A DNA stretch of 64,000 nt from an uncultured Pseudodesulfovibrio sp. Lineage in GTDB: Bacteria > Desulfobacterota > Desulfovibrionia > Desulfovibrionales > Desulfovibrionaceae. The position numbers and the translations under genes are program-made. This document shows, piece after piece, positions 1-8,673 of the stretch. Under the pieces are notes generated by a model. The model made no database searches, was not told the origin of the DNA, and saw only the letters and a list, made by a program, of their open reading frames with translations. The stretch covers positions 3,552,001 to 3,616,000 of the forward strand of contig NZ_OY761823.1 in NCBI RefSeq assembly GCF_963664965.1. Reading direction: 5' to 3'. The number at the start of each line of letters is the position of its first letter. Within the stretch, counting starts at the first letter, position 1.

Positions 1-72
1 GCGACCATGGAAGTGATCGGCGCACTCATGGCGGGCAAGACAATGGAACAGATCAGGGAGGAACAACGATGA
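1..72 (+). CDS. ABC transporter ATP-binding protein, C-terminal end (partial)
   Basis: Only the last 23 codons lie in the window; frame 1 runs open from the left edge to TGA at 70-72. The visible residues EVIGALMAGKT resemble the extreme C-terminus of the double-cassette ATPases of sugar/nucleoside-type importers. The stop overlaps the start of the next permease (ATGA at 69-72), so translation is coupled. The assignment rests mostly on the two downstream permeases. Confidence 0.6.
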   Translation, partial: ATMEVIGALMAGKTMEQIREEQR

Positions 73-1109
73 AACGGGATTCCCTCCTGACGCAGATAGG
101 CTGGCTCGGCGCTGCCGTGGGCCTCGCCCTGATTCTCACCGTACTGGTGACGCTCCCAGCGGGCGCTCCGCCGTTCGAAACGCTCTACGTCCTGTTCAAG
201 GGCGGACTCGGCTCCATGTCCAAGATCGGACGCGTGCTTTCCGTATGGGTGCCACTCACTCTCTGCTCGGTGGGCCTGCTCGTTCCGTTCACGGCACGAC
301 TGTGGAACATCGGCGTGGAAGGTCAGGTCATCATGGGCGCGATCTTCGCCACAGCGGCCCTGCGTCCCTTTGATGAAGGCGGCATGTTGCAGATCGCACT
401 CGCCATCGCTGCGGCCATGCTGGGCGGCGCGCTCTGGGCTCTGCTGTCCGGATTGCTGCGCGTATTCGGGCGCGTGCATGAAATCTTCTCGGGCCTCGGG
501 CTGAACTTCGTTGCGCTGGGCGTGACGCTCTGGCTCATCTTCGGCCCGTGGAAACGTCCCGGCGTGGCATCCATGTCCGGCACCGAACCCATCGACATCT
601 CCATGTGGCTCCCCCGGCTCGGCAACCTGTCCGTCAGCTGGGTCGGTCTGGCGCTCGCCTTTGCCGCGCTCATAGTCATATATATTCTGATGCACCGAAC
701 CGAATGGGGGCTCAAACTGCGTGCCGTGGGTGAAAACCCCAAGGCGGCGACCCTGTTCTCCCTCGGCCCGCGTCGACGCCTCTTGCAGGCATTCATGATT
801 TGCGGCGCGCTCGCTGGCCTTGCCGGAGCCACGCAGGTGCTCGGCGTTTACCACCGCCTGCTCCCGGCCATTTCGTCCAGCTACGGCTATACCGCCCTGC
901 TTGTCGGAATGATGGCCTCATTCCGCCTGCCGCTGGTTCCGTTCATCTGCCTGTTTTTCGCAGTGCTCAACGTCGGCTCGATTCAGCTGCCGCTCCAGAT
1001 GGGACTCGACTCGTCCCTGTCCGGCGTCATTCAGGGCGTCATGGTCCTGTCCGTCTTCATCGTGCAGGGACTACGCATATGGCTCAACCAGCGGAAGGAG
1101 GCTGATTAA
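69..1109 (+). CDS. nucleoside/sugar-type ABC transporter permease 1
   Basis: A 346-residue polytopic inner-membrane protein of the BPD_transp_2 family, the type that works with Bmp-family nucleoside-binding lipoproteins. The N-terminus has one hydrophobic helix (about residues 13-32), followed by a series of helices. The EAA-like cytoplasmic region lies around residues 213-226 (TEWGLKLRAVGENP), where the ATPase would dock. It overlaps the upstream ATPase gene by 4 bp and the next permease starts 2 bp after its stop, so the three genes form one operon. Purine nucleosides are the usual substrate of this subfamily, but nothing here proves the substrate; the binding protein would be outside the window. 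Confidence 0.85.
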   Translation: MKRDSLLTQIGWLGAAVGLALILTVLVTLPAGAPPFETLYVLFKGGLGSMSKIGRVLSVWVPLTLCSVGLLVPFTARLWNIGVEGQVIMGAIFATAALRPFDEGGMLQIALAIAAAMLGGALWALLSGLLRVFGRVHEIFSGLGLNFVALGVTLWLIFGPWKRPGVASMSGTEPIDISMWLPRLGNLSVSWVGLALAFAALIVIYILMHRTEWGLKLRAVGENPKAATLFSLGPRRRLLQAFMICGALAGLAGATQVLGVYHRLLPAISSSYGYTALLVGMMASFRLPLVPFICLFFAVLNVGSIQLPLQMGLDSSLSGVIQGVMVLSVFIVQGLRIWLNQRKEAD

Positions 1110-1111
1110 TC

Positions 1112-2095
1112 ATGGAAACTTTCGGTCTCACAATCGCCGCCATCCTGATAGCAGGCGCACCGCTCGTACTGGCCACCCTCGGTGAAACGCTCACCGAGAA
1201 GGCGGGCATCATCAACCTGTCGCTGGACGGCTCCATTTTGCTGTCCGCCATGGCCGCGTTCGCCGTCTCCGTCGCGTTCGACAACCCGTGGATCGGCGTG
1301 CTCGGCGGCATGGCCGTGGGCGCAGCCATCGCCGGAGTGCTCGGACTCATCGGCATTTATCTGGGACAGTCGCAGCTCGCCATCGGATTCATCCTGACCC
1401 TGCTCTGCCGAGACCTCGCCTACTTTCTCGGACATTCCTATTCCCGCCAGCCCGGACCGGACCTCGGTCTCTGGAACATTCCCGGCATCGGCGCGATCCC
1501 GCTCGTCGGTCCGATCTTTTCGTCCCAGTCTCCCGTGGTCTACATGGGGCTGGCCGCCATTGCCGGATGCTGGTGGTGGATGTACCGCACCGAAAGCGGC
1601 ATGCGTCTGCGCGCTGTGGGCGAGTCTCCACGCGCGGCATTCGGGCGCGGCATCCGGGTCCGCCTCGTCAGGCTGTATTACTGCCTCGCGGGCGGGGCAC
1701 TGGTCGGCATGGCCGGAGCCGCATACTCCCTCGCCGTCAAACCGGGCTGGGGCCGTCCGCAGGGCTGTGAAGGCGCAGGCTGGATCGCCCTTGCCATCGT
1801 CATTTTCGGCGGTTGGCATCCGGTACGTGCAGCACTGGGCGCATTCTTCTTTGCCGGACTTCAGGTCTCGGGCATCCATCTACAGGAAATATTCCCGTCC
1901 ATTCCGGCTCCGGTCTTTCAGGTGGCACCGTTCCCCATGATGATCATCACCCTGCTGGCCGTGAACATGGGCCGCATGGGCTGGGTGCAGGACATCGTCC
2001 GCCGCTACCCCGTACTCGGAAAGTTTTCGAAGGGATGGTCCATCGAGGCACCGGCCGCACTGGGACAGGACTTCGATCCGAAGAAAGGCCTCTAA
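1112..2095 (+). CDS. nucleoside/sugar-type ABC transporter permease 2
   Basis: A 327-residue permease, the second half of the heterodimeric membrane channel. It has the family's early GETLTEKAGIINLSLDG motif (about residues 25-41), and a second EAA-like loop reads TESGMRLRAVGESPRAAF. The start ATG is 2 bp after the previous stop and is preceded by AAGGAGG. A strong intrinsic terminator follows at 2124-2160, so this is the last gene of the operon. The paired short permeases are typical of Bmp-dependent nucleoside importers (YufP/YufQ arrangement). Confidence 0.85.
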   Translation: METFGLTIAAILIAGAPLVLATLGETLTEKAGIINLSLDGSILLSAMAAFAVSVAFDNPWIGVLGGMAVGAAIAGVLGLIGIYLGQSQLAIGFILTLLCRDLAYFLGHSYSRQPGPDLGLWNIPGIGAIPLVGPIFSSQSPVVYMGLAAIAGCWWWMYRTESGMRLRAVGESPRAAFGRGIRVRLVRLYYCLAGGALVGMAGAAYSLAVKPGWGRPQGCEGAGWIALAIVIFGGWHPVRAALGAFFFAGLQVSGIHLQEIFPSIPAPVFQVAPFPMMIITLLAVNMGRMGWVQDIVRRYPVLGKFSKGWSIEAPAALGQDFDPKKGL

Positions 2096-2123
2096 GCCAG
2101 CACTACTGAAAGAACACGTAAAC

Positions 2124-2160
2124 AAGGGCAGGACTGACAACCGTCAGCCCTGCCCTTTTT
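2124..2160 (+). terminator. intrinsic terminator of the ABC importer operon
   Basis: Stem AAGGGCAGGACTGAC (2124-2138) pairs with GTCAGCCCTGCCCTT with one A-C mismatch, and is followed by a T-run. It sits 29 bp after the permease stop codon. Confidence 0.85.
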
Positions 2161-2233
2161 CTTCCCCTTTTTTTGTTGCAACATCAACTTTTTTTCAGAT
2201 ATATTATTTCTCAAATTTTTTCAGTCGATTACG

Positions 2234-2290
2234 AATTCAATTACACAAAACAAACGTTTGACCTAAACGTTTGTTTTGTGTAATTGAATT
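2234..2290. promoter_or_regulatory. 26-bp perfect inverted repeat, probable TetR operator
   Basis: Positions 2234-2259 and 2265-2290 are perfect reverse complements, separated by GACCT. The inner part is CAAACGTTT-GACCT-AAACGTTTG, so each arm also contains the small palindrome AAACGTTT. It lies 56 bp upstream of the TetR gene at 2346 in an AT-rich promoter region. By family habit the adjacent TetR protein is likely to bind here and repress its own RND operon. The arms are much longer than a usual TetR operator, so the element may hold two overlapping dimer sites or form a cruciform. Confidence 0.75.
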
Positions 2291-2345
2291 TTGAAATACT
2301 CATAAAAATCCCCATCAGGGATACACGACACAGCAAGGAAACTGC

Positions 2346-3026
2346 ATGTTGAAACCCGAAATGAAAATATCCGCGAAAAAGGAACAAAGTGCGGGAACCC
2401 GCAATGCTCTCATCATGACCGGCGCACGCCTTTTCGCCTCCAAGGGCTATCATGCCGTGAGTGTCCGGGAGCTCACCAGTGAAGCCGGGGTCAACCTCGC
2501 CACGGTCAGCTATCATTTCGGCGGAAAATCAGGTCTGTACGAGGCCATTTTCCGATACATCATCACCCGCCACGACGAAATCACGCCGTCGGCAGAGGAA
2601 GTCAGAAAGAGATGGGCCGCCAGCCCGGACACGCCGCAGGGGAAATGCGAAGTGGTCGACTGGTACGTGTCCACGCTTGTTCACGGCCTGATCGGTCCAG
2701 AATACCACATCTGGGCATGCATCCTGCTGAGTCATGAAATAACTCAGCCCACCGAACTCTTCCCCCTTCTGGAAAAAGAATTCTTCAAGCCCGCTCAGGC
2801 CGGACTGCTCGCCTTTGTGGACGGCGCGCTTCCACCGGGGACCGACCGCGAAGAGCGCGTCATCACAGCACAGATCGTTATCAACATGTGTCTCAAATTT
2901 CTCGAAAGCGAACGGTTGATCAGCAAATGGATCGGCTGGGATCAATACGGCGAATACGGAATCAACAAGATAGCCACTGTCATCAGCAAAAGAATACGGG
3001 GCATGCTCGGCCTCCCCATGGAGTAG
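2346..3026 (+). CDS. TetR/AcrR family transcriptional repressor
   Basis: A 226-residue regulator. The N-terminal helix-turn-helix occupies about residues 18-64 (ALIMTGARLFASKGYHAVSV, then EAGVNLATVSYHFGGKSGLY), a textbook TetR DNA-binding domain. The C-terminal half is a ligand-binding, dimerisation region resembling the CerR-type TetR_C domain. The start is preceded by AAGGA at 7-bp spacing. The RND adaptor gene begins 4 bp after its stop, so the regulator is the first gene of the efflux operon it probably represses through the inverted repeat at 2234-2290. The inducer is unknown. Confidence 0.9.
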   Translation: MLKPEMKISAKKEQSAGTRNALIMTGARLFASKGYHAVSVRELTSEAGVNLATVSYHFGGKSGLYEAIFRYIITRHDEITPSAEEVRKRWAASPDTPQGKCEVVDWYVSTLVHGLIGPEYHIWACILLSHEITQPTELFPLLEKEFFKPAQAGLLAFVDGALPPGTDREERVITAQIVINMCLKFLESERLISKWIGWDQYGEYGINKIATVISKRIRGMLGLPME

Positions 3027-3030
3027 ACCA

Positions 3031-4122
3031 ATGAAACGCGTTATATCTCTCATCATCATTGCCAGCCTGCTGTGCGTTGCGGGCTGCGGTTCCGAAGCAT
3101 CACAGGTCGTCACCCCGCTCCGCCCGGTGAAAACCATCGTCATCGGCAAGCAGAAGCTCGGCAAGATGTGGGCGTTTTCCGGCACCGCGGAAGACGCACT
3201 GGAATCCGACCTCTCCTTCCGTGTCAGCGGCAAGATCATCTCCTTCCCCGGCGACCAGATCGGGCGCAGGTTCACCGAGGGCCAGATCATCGCCCGACTC
3301 GATCCCTCCGATTACGAACTGGAATTCCGGCAGGCCCGCGCCAACATGCAGCAGGTCAAGGCCAACTTCGTCCGCTCCAAGGCGGACGTGGAACGCAACC
3401 GGCAGCTCTTTGACCGCAAGGTGATTTCCCGCAGCGAAATGGATCAGGCCGAAGCCGAATTCAAATCCTATGAAGCTCAGCTCAGCGCCTCTGCAAAAAA
3501 GCTCGACATTTCACAGAAGCGGTTGAGCTATACGACCCTGCGTGCCCCGTTCGACGGCTGGATCGGCAGTGTCGCCGTCAACAAGCACCAGAACGTCCAG
3601 TCCGGTCAGGCGGTCGTCGGATTCAACGCGGGCCGCCAGATGAAGATGTACGTCTCCGTGCCGGACACGCTGATCGCGCAGGTACGCGAAGGCGATGAAG
3701 TGGCCGTTCGTTTCGATGCGCTCCCCAACCGCAAAATGACCGGCAAGGTCATGGAAATCGGTGTGGGGTCCTCCGAAGGATCAAGCTATCCGGTCAAGGT
3801 CTACCTCGACAACAAGGACAAGGCGATCCGCTCCGGCATGACCGGGCACGTCAATTTCCTCGGCCATTCCAACGGCGAACACAGCGTGATCCTGCCCATG
3901 GCGGCAGTGCTGGGCGGGGCTGACGGCAGCCGCTCGGTATGGGTCGTGGACCCCGCTACCACCGTCGTCCACAACCGCCCCGTATCCCTTGGTGACGTCA
4001 CAGCCTACGGCATCGAAATCGTCAGCGGACTCAAGCCCGGTGAAATCGTGGTCACGCGCGGTGTTCACAAGCTCAAGGAAGGCCTCAAGGTTCGCCTCAT
4101 GCAGAATGGTTCGGAGGGATAA
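3031..4122 (+). CDS. RND efflux periplasmic adaptor lipoprotein
   Basis: A 363-residue membrane-fusion protein. The signal peptide ends in the lipobox LLCVAGC (cysteine near residue 19), so it should be lipid-anchored in the periplasm. It has the biotinyl-lipoyl-like halves (SFRVSGKIISFPGDQIG and LRAPFDGWIGSVAVNKHQNV) around an alpha-helical hairpin, then a beta-barrel and a membrane-proximal domain. It links the inner-membrane pump encoded next (3 bp downstream) to an outer-membrane channel that is not in this operon. Members of the HlyD/AcrA group export drugs, dyes or metabolites. Confidence 0.9.
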   Translation: MKRVISLIIIASLLCVAGCGSEASQVVTPLRPVKTIVIGKQKLGKMWAFSGTAEDALESDLSFRVSGKIISFPGDQIGRRFTEGQIIARLDPSDYELEFRQARANMQQVKANFVRSKADVERNRQLFDRKVISRSEMDQAEAEFKSYEAQLSASAKKLDISQKRLSYTTLRAPFDGWIGSVAVNKHQNVQSGQAVVGFNAGRQMKMYVSVPDTLIAQVREGDEVAVRFDALPNRKMTGKVMEIGVGSSEGSSYPVKVYLDNKDKAIRSGMTGHVNFLGHSNGEHSVILPMAAVLGGADGSRSVWVVDPATTVVHNRPVSLGDVTAYGIEIVSGLKPGEIVVTRGVHKLKEGLKVRLMQNGSEG

Positions 4123-4125
4123 ACC

Positions 4126-7100
4126 GTGAATCTCGCCCACTGGTGCATCAAGAATAATCGGACCGCCATCGCCCTTTTTCTCATTGTGGCGCTTGGCGGC
4201 ATCATGACGTTCGTCAATATCAAGAAGGACGAGGACCCGGATTTCACCATCCGGCTTGCCACCGTCATCACCCAATTCCCCGGAGCGACGCCGCAACGCG
4301 TGGAAGAACTGGTCACGGACAAACTCGAAGAGAAAATCCGCGAGATCAGCGACGTAAAAGTCGTTGAATCCCAGTCCATGACCGGCGTCTCGATCATCAA
4401 GGTGGAACTCTATGACCGCGTCAAGAACGTTGACCCGGTCTGGCAGAAACTTCGCAACAAGGTAGCGGATGCGGCCCCAACCCTCCCGTCCGAAGCGAAA
4501 ACGCCTCTCATCAACGATGAGTTCGGCGATGTCTTCGGCATACTCATCGCCCTGACCGGCGACGGTTTCACCTACCGCGAACTCAAGGACGCGGCCGATG
4601 ACATGCGCGACCAGTTGCTCAAGGTCGAGGGTGTCGGCAAGGTGGAACGCTGGGGCACGCAGGATGAACGCATCTTCGTTGAATTTTCCAACTCCCGCAT
4701 GGCCTCCGCAGGGATCAGCCCGTTCGCGCTGGCCCAGACCATCGACCACCAGAACACCATCCAGCCCAGCGGCAGCGCCCATGTCGGGCCGGAACGCATC
4801 GTCATAGAACCCACCGGCGAATTTCGCGGCGTGGAAGACATCTACAGCCTTGCCATCCGCCCGCCCGGAGGGAAAAGCTCTGTCCGGCTGGCCGACGTGA
4901 CCACCATCACGCGGGACTTTTCTGACCCGCCTTCCACCATGGCCCGGTACAACGCGACCCCGGCCCTGATTCTTGCCGTATCCATGGCCAAAGGCGGCAA
5001 CATCACCGAACTCGGAGACCGCGTCACCAAACGCCTCGATGAACTCAGGGCGAACCTGTACCACGGACTGGAGGCGGAAACCCTCGTATTCCAGCCGGAC
5101 TACGTTGACACCGCTATCACGGAATTCATGATTAACCTTCTGGAGTCCTTCGGCTTCGTGGTCATCGTCATTCTGGTCTTCGCGGGCTTCCGAACCGGCC
5201 TGATTGCTGGCTCTCTCGTTCCCATGGCCATGCTGGGCTGCATCGGGCTGATGCCGTATTTCGATGTAGGTCTGCAACGCATCTCCATCGCCTCACTCAT
5301 CATTTCGCTCGGTATCCTCGTGGACAACGGCGTGGTCGTTTCCGAGGCTATTCTCGTTCGACTCGCCTCCGGGCAGGACCGCCTGAAAGCGGTCACAGGC
5401 GCGGTGTCCGAACTCTGGATGCCCCTGCTGGCCGCCTCGCTGACCACGATCTTCGCCTTCCTGCCGATTCCACTTGCTGAAAACGCCACGGGTGAATTCT
5501 GCTTCTCCCTGTTCGTGGTCGTGACCCTGACCCTGTTCTGCTCATGGGCGCTCTCCATGAGCATGGTCCCCATGATGTGCTTCTACGTGCTCAAGCCAAA
5601 GATCACCATCCAGACCTTCTCCAGCCGTCTGTACCGCTGGTACCGCACCTTCCTGCTGCTGTGCCTGCGCCACCGGACCGTGTTCGTGGCAAGCGTGCTC
5701 ATCCTGTGCGGCGTGGCCCTGTGGGGCTTCAAGTTTGTCCCGAAGATGTTCTTCCCACCCAACGAGCGCGCCCAGTTCACCATTGATTTCTGGGAACCGT
5801 ACGGCACGGATATCACCAAGACCGCCGAACGCACGGCTCGGCTTGAGCACTTCCTGCTCGCCAACAAGGACGTGGACAGCGTCGGTTCCTTTGTGGGACA
5901 CGGCGGTCCCCGCTGGTACCTGCCGCTCAACCTTGAGCAGCAGAACAGCAACCTGAGCACATTCGTGGTCAACACCAAGAATGTCGAAAGCGTGAACGAC
6001 GTCATGCAGGCGACCCGGACCGAGCTGGAATCCAACTTCCCTGATACCGACTTCAGCCTGAAGAAACTCATGAATGGCCCGCCCGTCGGCGCGCCGCTCC
6101 AGATCCGCATCTCAGGCCCGGACATCAAGACGCTCTATACCCTGCGCGACAAGATCGCCGCCATGGTCGAAAACACGCAGGGCATCACCCGCGTATGGGA
6201 CGACTGGGGCCAGTGGACCAAGAAAATGATGGTCAAGGTCGATCAGGACAAAGCGCGTGAAGCCGGACTGACCAGTTTCGACGTGGCCGTCAGCCTCCAG
6301 ACCAGCATGAGCGGCCTGCGCGCTTCCGATTACCGCGAAGGCGACACGGTCATTCCGATCATCCTGCGTAACACCGATTCGTTCCGGGGCCGCCTCGACA
6401 AGCTCGACAGCCTGAACGTGTATTCCTACACCGACGGCAAGGCCGTCCCCCTCAGCCGGGTGGCGTCCTCCTACCTCGACTGGCAACCCTCGGACATCCG
6501 GCGGCGCGATCAGGCACGCACCATGACCGTCAAGGCGGACGTGGCAGCAGGCTACTTCGCCCTGCCCATCCTCGACGGGCTGCGCCCGCAGATCGAGGAA
6601 CTCATGCGAGATCACGACTGGCCGCTGGGCTATACCGTGGAATACGGCGGTGAATTCGAAAAGAGTGAAGAATCACAGGCGGCGATCAACGCCAACATGC
6701 CGCTCGCCATGGGACTGCTCGTGCTCGTGCTCATCTTCCAGTTCAACTCAGTGCGCCGCCCGCTCATCATTCTGCTGACCCTGCCGCCCATGATGATCGG
6801 CATCACGTCCGGCATGCTGGCCACCCAGTCGCCATTCGGATTCATGCCCATGCTCGGCATGATCTCACTGCTCGGAATCATCGTGAACAACGCCATCATG
6901 CTCATTGACCGCATTGAAATCCAACGCGGGAGAGGTATGAACCTGGCGGACGCCATCGTGCTGTCATCCATGGAACGGGCACGCCCGATCATCATGACCG
7001 CCTGCACCACCATCATCGGCATGGTCCCGCTCTCGTTGCAGGGCGGCGAGATGTGGCGTCCCATGGCAAACTGCATCATGTCCGGCCTCACGTTCGCCAC

Positions 7101-7224
7101 GGTCCTGACACTGGTTCTCTGCCCGGTGCTCTATTCCATGTTCTTCCGCCAGAAGTTCACAGACTACACATGGAGCCAGGACGTGGTTAAGCAGGGCAGC
7201 GACATCCCGGCACAAACGGCATAG
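4126..7224 (+). CDS. RND-family efflux pump inner-membrane subunit
   Basis: A 1032-residue proton-driven antiporter of the AcrB/hydrophobe-amphiphile group. It has the expected plan: TM1 near residues 12-30, a large periplasmic porter domain, a bundle TM2-TM6 containing SLGILVDNGVVVSEAI with the proton-relay Asp, a second porter domain, and TM7-TM12 with the GIIVNNAIMLIDRIE motif. Full length compared with the family's usual 1020-1050. The neighbours are TetR, adaptor and pump in order, with no outer-membrane factor. It is a paralogue of the pump at 54650-57688. Confidence 0.93.
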   Translation: MNLAHWCIKNNRTAIALFLIVALGGIMTFVNIKKDEDPDFTIRLATVITQFPGATPQRVEELVTDKLEEKIREISDVKVVESQSMTGVSIIKVELYDRVKNVDPVWQKLRNKVADAAPTLPSEAKTPLINDEFGDVFGILIALTGDGFTYRELKDAADDMRDQLLKVEGVGKVERWGTQDERIFVEFSNSRMASAGISPFALAQTIDHQNTIQPSGSAHVGPERIVIEPTGEFRGVEDIYSLAIRPPGGKSSVRLADVTTITRDFSDPPSTMARYNATPALILAVSMAKGGNITELGDRVTKRLDELRANLYHGLEAETLVFQPDYVDTAITEFMINLLESFGFVVIVILVFAGFRTGLIAGSLVPMAMLGCIGLMPYFDVGLQRISIASLIISLGILVDNGVVVSEAILVRLASGQDRLKAVTGAVSELWMPLLAASLTTIFAFLPIPLAENATGEFCFSLFVVVTLTLFCSWALSMSMVPMMCFYVLKPKITIQTFSSRLYRWYRTFLLLCLRHRTVFVASVLILCGVALWGFKFVPKMFFPPNERAQFTIDFWEPYGTDITKTAERTARLEHFLLANKDVDSVGSFVGHGGPRWYLPLNLEQQNSNLSTFVVNTKNVESVNDVMQATRTELESNFPDTDFSLKKLMNGPPVGAPLQIRISGPDIKTLYTLRDKIAAMVENTQGITRVWDDWGQWTKKMMVKVDQDKAREAGLTSFDVAVSLQTSMSGLRASDYREGDTVIPIILRNTDSFRGRLDKLDSLNVYSYTDGKAVPLSRVASSYLDWQPSDIRRRDQARTMTVKADVAAGYFALPILDGLRPQIEELMRDHDWPLGYTVEYGGEFEKSEESQAAINANMPLAMGLLVLVLIFQFNSVRRPLIILLTLPPMMIGITSGMLATQSPFGFMPMLGMISLLGIIVNNAIMLIDRIEIQRGRGMNLADAIVLSSMERARPIIMTACTTIIGMVPLSLQGGEMWRPMANCIMSGLTFATVLTLVLCPVLYSMFFRQKFTDYTWSQDVVKQGSDIPAQTA

Positions 7225-7242
7225 GCACCAAGGAGCAAGTCC

Positions 7243-8442
7243 ATGCGTCCCCTTCCGCACACCGCCAGCGTGCTGGCCATGCTGATTCTCTGCACGGGCC
7301 TGCTCTGCGCGTGCGCTCCGAAACGCAACGGCCTGCCCGCCACCCTGCAAACACAGGCAACCATCAACGGACTGGCCCCGGATACCATCCGCTCCTTCGG
7401 CGACACCGCACCGAAGCATATGGATCAGGGCATTGGGTCATGGGCAACCGTCATCCAAAACGGCCCATACGCATCAGCCCCGTTGACCATGCTCAGTCTC
7501 TCCGGCGGCGGTGCGGACGGAGCCTTCGGTGCCGGGATCCTGTCCGGCTGGTCCGCACGGGGTAATCGTCCGACCTTCACCATGGTCACCGGCATCAGTA
7601 CAGGCGCGCTGATTGCGCCGTTTGCCTTTCTCGGACCGGAATACGACATGCTGCTCAAGCTGTTCTACACCACATTCTCCACCGAGGACCTTGCCCGCCC
7701 ACTCCCTGTAGGCTCCGCCATCAGCCGCAACGGGTTTTTCAGCACGAAACCGCTCAGGGAAGCACTCAAACAGTACATCTCGACAGAAGTCATCACCAAG
7801 ATCGCCACGGAATACCGCAAGGGCAGGCGGCTCATCATCGGCACCACCAACCTTGACCTCATGCGCCCTGTCTACTGGGATATCGGGGCCATCGCACAAC
7901 ACCGGAGCGAGAAGAACGACCAGCTCATCCGGGACATCATCCTTGCCTCGGTTTCGGTTCCCGTGGCATTCCCGCCGGTCTTCATCTCTCTGGAAGCAGA
8001 TGGAAAAACGTATGACGAAATGCATGTGGATGGCGGCGTCACCAATCAGGTCTTCGCCTACCCGGTCAGTCTCGATCTGAAAAAGGTGCTCGCACAGTTC
8101 AGCGAAAAACGCTCGGTCTCCCTGTATGTCATCCGCAACGGCACCCTTACGGCACACGCTGAAACCGTGGAAGCGAGCCTTGCCGACATCGCGGAAAAAT
8201 CCATGACCAGCCTCATCCGCAATCAAGGGATCGGTGACCTGTACCGCATCTACTACACTGCCCAGCGGGACAGCGTTGACTTCCACCTCGCATTCATCCC
8301 CCCTTCTTTTCAGGAAAAACCGGAGGAGGACGAAATGTTCAGTACCCCGTACATGAAAGAACTCTTCCACCTCGGCTATAACACCGCACTCCACGGCGAT
8401 CCGTGGCATGATGCACCGCCAGCCGACTTCTCGCGCAGATAG
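7243..8442 (+). CDS. patatin-like phospholipase lipoprotein
   Basis: A 399-residue protein with a lipoprotein signal ending LLCACAP. The patatin fold is clear: an oxyanion-hole glycine run SGGGADGAFGAGIL (about residues 86-99), the nucleophile elbow GISTG, and the catalytic Asp in DGGVTNQV. It therefore has the Ser-Asp dyad of a lipid acyl hydrolase. AAGGAG precedes the start. It is the last gene of the TetR-RND operon, ending just before a terminator. Co-transcription with an efflux pump suggests a role in envelope lipid turnover or in responding to membrane-active compounds; this is inference. Confidence 0.88.
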   Translation: MRPLPHTASVLAMLILCTGLLCACAPKRNGLPATLQTQATINGLAPDTIRSFGDTAPKHMDQGIGSWATVIQNGPYASAPLTMLSLSGGGADGAFGAGILSGWSARGNRPTFTMVTGISTGALIAPFAFLGPEYDMLLKLFYTTFSTEDLARPLPVGSAISRNGFFSTKPLREALKQYISTEVITKIATEYRKGRRLIIGTTNLDLMRPVYWDIGAIAQHRSEKNDQLIRDIILASVSVPVAFPPVFISLEADGKTYDEMHVDGGVTNQVFAYPVSLDLKKVLAQFSEKRSVSLYVIRNGTLTAHAETVEASLADIAEKSMTSLIRNQGIGDLYRIYYTAQRDSVDFHLAFIPPSFQEKPEEDEMFSTPYMKELFHLGYNTALHGDPWHDAPPADFSRR

Positions 8443-8482
8443 CCCGCCCAAAAGACGAGCCACCAGTCAGTCCTTACATACT

Positions 8483-8516
8483 CCGGCCTTTTTCAGAAAG
8501 GCCGGTATCTTTTTTG
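8483..8516 (+). terminator. intrinsic terminator after the patatin gene
   Basis: CCGGCCTTT (8483-8491) pairs with AAAGGCCGG (8497-8505), followed by TATCTTTTTTG. It separates the efflux operon from the cytochrome operon. Confidence 0.85.
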
Positions 8517-8522
8517 TTCCAC

Positions 8523-8551
8523 TTGACACATATACCCCGTGGGGGTATTTA
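8523..8551 (+). promoter_or_regulatory. sigma-70-like promoter with an embedded CsoR/CstR-like palindrome
   Basis: TTGACA (8523-8528) and TATTTA (8546-8551) are 17 bp apart. The spacer and first -10 bases hold the perfect palindrome ATACCCC-GTG-GGGGTAT (8532-8548). G/C-run palindromes of the TACCCC-N-GGGGTA type are typical binding sites of CsoR-family repressors, including the persulfide sensor CstR. Placement between -35 and -10 would let such a repressor block RNA polymerase. The regulator itself is not in the window. Confidence 0.6.
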
Positions 8552-8673
8552 TGAAGCAATGATAATTTTTACGATTCCATGGACTTTTTTCAAAAAAACG
8601 TGTTCATATGGGGTCATAACTCCATTTCCAAAAGTGGAGAGGGTTGCGACAGGCTCTAAAAAGGAGGGTGCTC

